Below are positions 56,901-64,000 of a stretch of DNA of 64,000 nt, one piece after another (position 1 is the stretch's first letter; each line of letters begins with the position of its first letter). Source of the stretch: Chlorella sorokiniana (lineage: Eukaryota > Chlorophyta > Trebouxiophyceae > Chlorellales > Chlorellaceae); the NCBI GenBank assembly GCA_025917655.1, contig CP084620.1, forward strand, positions 372,001 through 436,000, in the 5' to 3' direction. Made by a program: the position numbers and the translations under genes. The notes beneath the pieces are model-generated. The model was given only the letters and a program-made list of their open reading frames with translations. It did not search any database and was not told the origin of the DNA.

Positions 56901-59900
56901 CCCCCTGTTCCCATGCAGCACGCCTTGACCAGGCCCAGGCTACGTGGTCAGGGCAGCGGCGTCACGCATTGCTGCCCCTCCTCCCGGCTTACCGCAGATG
57001 CAAACCCATCCGAGCTCTGCGCCTGGGCGACGGCTGCCAAGCAGCTGCTGATGCTGCGGCAGGCTGGCGTGCCGGACCTGCGGCGCCCGCCGCACTGCAG
57101 GAGAAGCTGGAGGCGGCGGCGGAGGCGCGGCTGCCCTGGGGCGCGAGGTGGAGGGCGCCTCTCAGCAGCTGCAGGCTCTCGCCGCAGCTGCGCACTGGCG
57201 GGCGCTGGATGTCGTCAGGTGGGCTGGCAGCAAGCTTTCTTGCGGCGTTTGTGTGTGTGCGCGCGTGCGTGTTGGGGGGACCTGCTTAATGCGCAGCACC
57301 GGTGGCTGTGCAGCCGGTGCGGCTGCGGCTCACCAGTCAACCCTAGAACCAAGGTGTGCATGCCACCAGCTTGTCTGCTGGCTTGCGCTGGGCGGCTGCC
57401 GTTGACAACCTGCGCTGCCTGCTGCCGCCCATCCCCGTGCAGCCAGCTGCGTCAGGCCTGCGCCGTCCACCTGGCGGCGCCGCTGGAGGAAGCTGGCGTG
57501 CAGCGGGTGCTGGCGGACCGCTGGCTTGCAGACAGCGCGGGGGTGCGCTTCGCTGCCCAGTGACCATTCTTTTCCTAGCTTGTGGCAAGCACCATCGCAT
57601 GTCAGAATCATGCCACCAGAACAGCACGCTTCCAGTACTCAGCAGCACACAGCCTCTCCCGCTCCCCCGTCCTCTCTGCCAAGCGCAGGCGCAGGCGCAG
57701 AGCTTGATGCAGCAGATGCGCAAGCTGCAGCCGAAGACGCGGCCGCTGCGCTGCTGAGAGAGGAGGAGGAGCAGCAACAGGCAGGCGCTCGCAAGAAGCA
57801 GGCGGCAGACAAGAAGCGGCGAGCGGCGGAGCAAAAGCGACGGAGGGAGGCGGAGAGGCAGGCGGAGGCTCAGCGACGGCAGGAGGAAGAAGAGGCAGCT
57901 CGGCGCAAGCAGGAGGAGGAAGAAGAGGCAGCACGGCGCAAGCAGGAGGAGGAAGAAGAGGCAGCACGGCGCAAGCGGGAGGAGGAAGAAGAGGCAGCAC
58001 GGCGCAAGCAGGAGGAGGAAGACGAGGCAGCACGGCGCAAGCAGGAGGAGGAAGAAGAGGCAGCAAGGCGGAAGCAGCAGGAGGAGGAGAAAGCAGCAAG
58101 GCGCAAGCAGCAGGAAGAAGAGGCAGCACGGCGGAGGCAGCAGGAGGAAGAGGATGCTAAGCAGCGCAAGCAGCAGGAGGAAGAGGAAGCAGCACGGCGC
58201 AAGCAGCAGGGGGAGAGGGCAGCAGCGGCGCAGCGGCGCGAGCAACACGCAGCAGAGCGACGCAAGCAGGAGGAAGCCGAGGCTGGGAGCAAGCAGCAGG
58301 GGAAGGAGGGTGGCAAGGCAGCCGGTCGCAGGAAGAAGAAGGAAGCAGCGGCGCGGGTTCTGCAAAGTGGTTTGCCGGCAGATGCGAGGCAGCAGGATCC
58401 GCAGCGCCTCGAGGCAGAGTTGCGCCCCAAGGAGCAGCAGGTTCGGCTACCGGAGCAGGCGGAAGCTGCGCGGCAGGAACGGCTGCAGAGGCTGATGTCT
58501 GGCGCGTTTGCTCGCCGCATTCCACAGCAAGCGGTGCACGGCAGCCTGGGGCTGGACGGCGAGCAGGGCCGGGAGGCACCGCCCGCTGCCGCGAACTCTG
58601 CAGGCTGGCGGTCGGGAGCGGGCCGGCAGCGCCAGGAGCAGGAGGCGCAGCCGCAGGCTGCTGCCTCCTCTGCATCATCAGCAGGCAACCACAGCAGCAG
58701 CAGGCCTGCGTCCGCAGCTGGGGGTGGACCTCGCCCAGGGGCTGAGTGCTGCTCTGCCGCTGCCCGGCGGCAGACAAGCTCCAGCGCAGCCGCCACCGCC
58801 GCCCTCGCAACAGCTGCGCGGCAGGGAGCGGCGGCAGCGGCGGCAAGGGGCGCCGCAGATGGATGCTCGGGAGCTGCCGCCGCAGCAGGCACAGCAGGCG
58901 CAGCAGCCGCTGCCATTGCAGCAGGACTCCCTGCAGCAGACACAGCGTGAGCCGCTCCCCAGCCAAGAAGGGCAGCCAGCCGCCGCCCCAATCGGCGACC
59001 CAGGGCCGCGGGGCAGTCCAGTGGAGGGCGCCCCAGCCAGTCGAGTGCCAGCCAGCGACCTGCAGCAGCGGCCACTTGGCCTGCATGCTGAGCCTTCGGG
59101 CGGGCAGTCAGCAGCAGCAATGGCCGACGTGGCTGCAGCAGCGGCGAGGAATGCAACGGCGAGCCGAGCGTCGCCGCCGCCTCTGTTCTGGGACCTTCCG
59201 GGCTCAGCGCGGCCAGCGGAGAGCTCTCGGGTGGGGAGCGATGAGGCAGAGCTGGAGGAGGCGATGCTGGTGCTGGGCAGCAGCGAGCCTCTTTCGCCGC
59301 CTCTGGCTCGTACACCGGACAGCTGGGCCAGCTTGGGTGCAGCACCGAGGCCTGCTGCAGGATCGCCTGCAGCTGTGCCCCACGCAGCAATGCACCCTCC
59401 TGCAGCGTTGGCAGGATCCGCTCTGCCGCCGCTTGGCCAGCACTCAGCAGCAGAGCCTGTTGGGGGATCGGAGAGCTTTGGTTGATGGAGGCAGCTGGCG
59501 GCTCCAGCCACGGCATGCATGCCAGCCCCCCGCGTGCCCACGCCGGACCTGCCTCCCGCTGAGGCGGCAGCCGGCAGGGCGTCGGGCGCCCCGCTGCCGC
59601 TGCTGCCCGCCGCAGCCCCGCTGCATCCCCTTCCGGCTGGGCCAGACGCCGCTGCCCGGGCGCTGCCAGGCCTGCGCAACGAGGCCGGCGACTTCAACTG
59701 CTTCCTCAACGTGGTGCTGCAGTGCCTGTGGCGCTGCGCCGACTTCCGGCGGCAGGTGGGGCGGGCGGGGTTGCAGCTACGCTGGCGGGGAGCGCTTTCG
59801 CTACCCTGCTCACGTTAATTCATCGTTTAGCGCTGTTCCTGCTTCATTGCAGGTGCTGTCGTGGCCCCTGGCAGTTTACTGGGCAGACCCCGTGCTCCAG

Positions 59901-61155
59901 GCACTGACCGTGCTCTTCAGAGAGCTCACTGCCGCGGACGCTGTGGCAGCTTCAGGCAGCATGGTGCGGCACCAGCACGTCGTGATTGACCCCACGCCGC
60001 TGCGGGAGGCCATCAATGCGCTGCCCGGCCAGGAGTTCAAGCTGGGTGAGAGATTGTGCTGCAAACGATGTGTGCATGTACAAAGTTCCTTCTGTTCACA
60101 AATTGTGTCACTGGTTTGGGAAATCTGCTGTTGCTTGCAAACCCTCTCCATCCTCGCTCCTACCTGTGCAGGGGAAATGAGCGACGCCGGCGAACTGCTG
60201 CTGGTCCTGTTTGAGCACATGAAGGGCGTGGCGCCAGCGGTGGCAGGCGCTGCTGTGGATGCCGTGTTTGGGCTGCGGGTGGCAGAAGCGGTGGAGTGCC
60301 AGAGCTGCGGGCGGGAGACGCAGCAGTGTCGTTATACGCAGGTGGCTGTCATGGCGGGTAGTAACGGTTGAATGTAGACCGACTAGGAACAGCTTGCACT
60401 AATTCAAGCTCCTGCTCGCTGCTGCAGTATTTTTTCAACACTTTTGCTGCTGCGCTGCGCTCCTCGCTGGCGGCTGGGCCAGACCCTGGCTTTGGCGCCC
60501 GCCTGCGCCGCATTGAGGACGAGCACAAGAAGTCGTGCGACACGGATGTTGGTGAGAGGACACAACACAAGCTTATGGCTGGTGTGAGTATTGTGTTGGC
60601 AGAGATTTTGAAGGGTGCATATTCACAGTCAGCCGTCGTTTCCCTCCCACCGCAGGCGGCTGCGGCACGCTGCACCCCGTGCGACAGGAGTTGGAGGGGA
60701 GCCGCCCCGTGTGTTCACGCTGCAGCTGGTGTGGGAGAGCCATGAGGAGGAGCCCGCCACTATCGGGGCCACCCTCAAAGCCCTGGCAGAGCAGGTGAGG
60801 CACTCTTGGGCTGCACAGACATGCCTGCTTTGATTCCTGTGCGTGACCTCTGTTGTCTGTCTGCGGCAGAGGATTCATTGTTCCGTTGCAATTCTTTCTT
60901 CTCACTCCATTCCTGCAGATTGACCTGGGCCAGCTGTATGCCGACCTCATGCCCGGCACCCTGTACCGCCTGCGGGCCATGGTGTGCTACTACGGCCGCC
61001 ACTACTCGGCGTTCGTGCATCTGCCGCAGCTGTCGCGGTGGGTGACGTTTGACGACAGCTCTGCTGGCTCCATTGGCTCGTGGAGTGATGTTAGGCAGCG
61101 GTGCGAGAGCGGGCGCGTGCAGCCCAGCGTGCTGTTTTACGAGGCCGTCAGCTGA
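50938..61155 (+). CDS. DUF627/DUF629-type ubiquitin hydrolase, array copy D
   Basis: Exon 1 (50938-50985) encodes MVKFGKGRGFGAGLEQ, a diverged form of the array leader. Then VRNHLQARLQPPNSN, DKRLAWAAAQLAQLGPVAYQ, AAEFDRQLESALSGGERWES, SLGLDELLRCLDSASSS, the signature exon RGHLLLQLVHRAWEEKLEG (53236-53418, 183 nt, intact frame), QLPTDCLLALYTFVAAAFGQ (54182-54331, intact), and the best C2H2-like finger of the set, WCPLCRAVVTPNCQLDH (near 55113-55165). TARRLLVVRRLLLQLAACGL, AHWRALDVVR and LRQACAVHLAAPLEEAG lead to a helix with ten 11-residue repeats (57880-58203). The linker has DEAELEEAMLVLGSSE. The USP domain is at 59663-61155. One USP exon (60656-60794) is 1 nt short at a G run, and a linker break near 59485 is unresolved. 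Confidence 0.88.
54727..54831 (+). repeat. GGGT/GGTGG-rich intron tract, copy D
   Basis: Degenerate repeats of GGGTGGGT and GGTGGGTGC directly after the exon encoding AVQHALHQ. Confidence 0.85.
57880..58203 (+). repeat. 33-nt coding repeat, 11-residue ER/K helix units
   Basis: Ten in-frame units of 30 or 33 nt. Five consecutive 33-nt units (57910-58074) are nearly identical and encode QEEEEEAARRK with R or D variants. Flanking units are QEEEEAARRK, QQEEEKAARRK, QQEEEAARRR, QQEEEDAKQRK and QQEEEEAARRK. Confidence 0.95.
59663..61155 (+). other. USP-like catalytic domain, copy D (six exons)
   Basis: Exons: up to 59755, 59853-60045, 60172-60341, 60428-60551, 60656-60794 and 60919-61155. Cys (NCFLN), zinc Cys pairs (ECQSC, CDTDVGGC), His (GRHYSAF) and Asp (FDDSSA) are present. 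The fifth exon is 139 nt where copies B and C have 140; the base is missing in a G run at 60696-60699. Confidence 0.9.
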
Positions 61156-61398
61156 GGCGACGCGTCGCGACGTGGCGACGAGCTGGCGGCAGCAGGCAGG
61201 CCTGCTTGCCAACCCTTGATCTGCTTTGTGCAATACTGTTATCACGTTCGCATTGGCTTGCCATACGCATTCTTCAAGATAAGTGTGAGGCCGATGGCCT
61301 TGTTTCTTCAATTGTAGCGATCGCCGCTGCTGGGGCTTGCTAGAATGCCGTTAGGTTTGCTCACATGGTTCCTACCTAGTCTACGTAACTCATAGAGC
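61156..61398. promoter_or_regulatory. Intergenic region, copies D to E
   Basis: 243 bp, AT-rich in its second half. No TGTAA seen. It must contain the 3' end of D and the promoter of E; assigned by position. Confidence 0.5.
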
Positions 61399-64000
61399 AT
61401 GGCGGGAGGCGGCAAAAGGAAGGGCGGCCGGGGTGGCAGGGAGGGTTCGAAGGTGCGGAGGTTGGCCTCACGTGTGTCACTTGATAGCTACTACTGTCAT
61501 AGATCATGCAGCACAGCCTTGGATCAATCCGCAGTGCTGCAGGCTGCGCCGCTGCTGGGGTCCGCCGCCGCCCTGCCTGGCTTCACTCCGCCGGTTTCAT
61601 GGACAAACATACTGTCTTGTTGCCCACTGAAGAATCATGGGCGGATCCAGTCACGTACAAGAACTCCCGAGGAGAATGCACAGCTGGTGGGTGCTGTGCC
61701 ACACCGCAGCCGGCCTGTCTGCCCTGGTGTGAACCCCTTGTCCGCACTCTCTTTTGCCTATACCCTTGGCCCTTCCCCACCCGTCTGGCAGATCCAGGAC
61801 TATCTGACCAAACAGGCACAAGTTGCTGCCGACTCGCCCAACACAGCTGGCTTCACTTGGGGCGCTGGCCGCACCGGCCCGCAGGATGCCGCCGCCGCCC
61901 TCCGCCGCCTGCAGCCTCAGGCAGGCGTGACAGTGGGCGACCTCCGCTTTGCCGTGTACCGAGCTGAGCGGCATGGTGTGCTGCCCAAGCAGCAGGTGAG
62001 CTCACCAGCGTGCTCGCTGCTGCCCGCCTCTCACTGGCCCCTCTGCACGATGTGGCCACCTCCCCGAACTCCGCTGCTCGAGCTGGGCAGCCGCAGGGTG
62101 GCCCACCTCGCTGCATCAGCCGTTGGGTGCTGTCACCAACGGTGCTCGCTGGGCTGCATCAGCTGGCCAGCAAGCGTGTGCCTTCCCTGTGCTGCAGGCA
62201 AAGTCGCTGTCAGTGGTGGCAGCCAAAATCGCGCAGTTTGGCCCGCTGGCATACCAGTACATGGACGCCGCGCTGGGCTTCCCCAGGCAGACGCGGCTGG
62301 ACGAAGGCGCAGACCGCGAAGTTGCGGCGTGCGCAGGTGGGCAGCAGCTGCGACCTGGCGGCTGCGGGGCAGCGGGACGGGGCGTAGGGGCGTGGTTGAA
62401 GCGTATTCAGTTGTGCGCCCGCGTTGCAACGCAGACGGGCGCGACTTTGATGCCAACCTGGACAGGGAGCACCTCAGAGGGATGACGGAGCGGGTGCGCT
62501 GCCGCCGCCAGCATGCAGCTCCTGGCGTCCCCTGGCTCATGTGTGTGTGTACGTGTGTGTGGGTGTGTGGGTGTGGGTGTGTGGGTGTGGGTGTGGGGGG
62601 GGCGGCCTGCCGCAACCGCCGCCGCCCAGAGCGTGGCGCAGGTGGACGCTCGCTTGCAAGACGATGGCCAGATCCTGCAGTTTGTGCGCTTCGCTGCCCT
62701 CAAGTGTGGCCTCAAGGAGGAGGAGCTGCTGCCCTCGGTGAGGGCAGCATGATGCGGGCGGCGTGCCAGCCACTCTCAGCGCTGGCACAGGCGCCGCGAG
62801 CGCACGAGCAGCGCGAGCCATCGCCCGCCGCTGCTGCACCCCCGTGTTGCGACCGGGGCGCTTGTCCTCTGTGCTGGTTTGCGCTCTCGGCCTGCAGGGG
62901 CTGCCGATGGAGCCCACCTCCTCACGCGTGACGCTGCCCACCGTCGCCATGCTGGCTCCTTACGAGGCGGCGGCTGGCGAGGCGGGCCTCGACCCTCCAG
63001 CAGCCGCCCTGCTGTCACTGGCCGACTATTTGGTCGCCCTGCTGGAAGGCCCGGCAGAGCCTGCTCCCGGCTGCCAGGAGGAGTGTGGCGCAGCGGCGGG
63101 CGCGGCCGAGGAGCCCCCGCCCGGACACAGCACCCAGCCGTGGGGGAGCTGGAAGACTTGGCGCACCGCCTGCTGCTTGCCTCAGATCTGGCAGGCAAGC
63201 CTGCATGCGCCCCCTCGCTGCTGCATCGGCCGTGCCGCCTGGGGCCCTCGTCGCCCTGCCGCCATCTGCCCCCGGAGCCTTACCCCTCAGCCCAATCCAC
63301 AGTGCACCTCGCAGCCACTCACACGTAACCAACTCCCACCTGTAGACTGCCTGCTTGAGGTGGCCGTCCCGGGGCAGGCTTGCAATCGGTTGAACCTCAA
63401 CGTCCGATCAATGCAGCGAGCCGCCGCACATGACTTGGTGCGCCGCTTGCGTGGCATGAGCAGGCGGGGCTGTGGCAACTCGTCTTGGTCGGGATGCTTC
63501 TTTGTCGCAGCTGGGATGCCAGCTGCCTTGCGGCTTACCATTCAGCGTCTCCTGCGGTTGCAAACCTCACCCCCTCGTGCTGCAGCTGGAAATTGGGCTC
63601 GCGGCGGCGCTGCGGGGCCACCTGCTGCTCCAGCTGGTGCACCGTGCAGCCAGCGAGAAGCTGGAGGGAAACTGCGCGGCGCTGCAGGACCTTGTGCGCC
63701 CGCTGCAGCTCGCAACGGCCGACCCCTCCACCGCCGCCAGGGACCTCGGAGAGCTTGCCGGCCTGCTGGTGGGCTTGAGGCTGCGCCGCACTGGCTTGCG
63801 TGAGCAGCAAGCTGAGGCTGGGCTAGCCGGCAGCGCTCGCGCGCAGCACGCTATAAGTTGTTGCTGAGCGGAGCGTTGGTCATAAACGGAAATAGAAACA
63901 TGTGCTCCCTCCCTGGTGGCCTGCCATGCTGCTGTGGGCATCCCTTCTCTGCGTTGGTTCCTCTGCCTGGTGTGGGAAAGTGGTCAGCTGTGGCAGGGCC
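61399..64000 (+). CDS. DUF627/DUF629-type ubiquitin hydrolase, array copy E, 3' partial
   Basis: Fifth array member, cut by the right edge. Exon 1 (61399-61452) encodes MAGGGKRKGGRGGREGSK, nearly the same leader as copy C. Later exons give TPEENAQL, IQDYLTKQAQVAADSPNTAG (closest to copy B's IQDYLKERL), VGDLRFAVYRAERHGVL, AKSLSVVAAKIAQFGPLAYQ, DFDANLDREHLRGMTER, QFVRFAALKCGLKEEELLPS, LSLADYLVALLEGPAE, and the signature exon at 63586-63768 (RGHLLLQLVHRAASEKLEG, 183 nt, frame intact, ending LGELAGLL before GTGGGC). The helix, linker and USP domain would lie beyond the window. Membership rests on leader, exon order and the signature block. Confidence 0.85.
62537..62608 (+). repeat. GT / GGGTGT tract in an intron of copy E
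   Basis: (GT)n passing into GTGTGGGTGT repeats and a G8 run, 20-40 nt before the acceptor of the exon with SVAQVDARLQDDG. Confidence 0.9.

Noticed and set aside
20353-61155. Programmed ribosomal frameshifting as the cause of frame steps in the array
   Set aside because: The steps fall at different places in different copies, mostly as one missing base in G or C runs, and occur in the unrelated GTPase too. Consensus indels or unrecognised introns explain them better.
20353-61155. Array copies as pseudogenes
   Set aside because: Catalytic residues, splice sites, exon order and stop codon are kept in all four complete copies. The frame breaks are of the type expected from run-length errors, so decay is not shown.
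1-64000. Transposon, retroelement or horizontal-transfer origin of the array
   Set aside because: No reverse transcriptase, integrase or transposase motifs, no terminal repeats around copies, and dense introns with base composition like that of the neighbouring genes.
1-64000. tRNA, rRNA or CRISPR arrays
   Set aside because: Nothing with cloverleaf landmarks, rRNA-like sequence or regularly spaced repeats was seen on either strand by eye.

Overview
The window looks like nuclear DNA of a GC-rich green alga, most likely a Chlorella-like trebouxiophyte. Genes are split into many short exons by GT-AG introns, with a few GC-AG ones. Introns carry C, CA, GT and G runs, coding sequence is very rich in Ala, Gln and Pro, and TGTAA (the usual green-algal poly(A) signal) follows some stop codons. 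The organism is inferred from style and protein families, not from a marker gene. I saw no transposon, viral remnant, tRNA, rRNA or CRISPR array.

Layout. (1) 1-4879, plus strand: the 3' part of a gene encoding an ADD-type zinc-finger (GATA-like plus PHD) protein, a class that reads histone H3 tails. (2) 5208-17000, minus strand: a large dynamin-superfamily GTPase of the nuclear SLIP-GC type, convergent with gene 1. (3) 17595-20087, plus strand: VPS23/ELC (Tsg101), the ubiquitin-binding subunit of ESCRT-I, divergent from the GTPase across a 594-bp shared promoter region. (4) 20353 to the end, plus strand: a head-to-tail array of five paralogous genes of about 9-10 kb each (called A to E here; E runs off the window), separated by only about 245-280 bp. 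They encode large proteins related to the plant DUF627/DUF629 ubiquitin carboxyl-terminal hydrolases: a short Gly/Lys-rich first exon, a diverged helical N-terminal half, a charged ER/K-type helix, a low-complexity linker and a C-terminal USP-like domain with a Cys-His-Asp set.

The five-gene deubiquitinase array next to VPS23 is the striking feature. Within the USP domain the six-exon structure is identical between copies and intron similarity is mosaic (A with B, B with C, or C with D depending on the intron), which points to gene conversion. The N-terminal halves have diverged widely. A plausible reading is an expanded set of deubiquitinases sharing one catalytic module with different targeting parts. 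This is inference from sequence only.

Caution on sequence quality. Homologous exons often differ by 1-2 nt, mostly by one base missing from a G or C run; the G3 motif of the single-copy GTPase is hit in the same way. Consensus indel errors are the simplest explanation, so apparent frameshifts should not yet be read as pseudogenes, and exon models inside low-complexity linkers are approximate.
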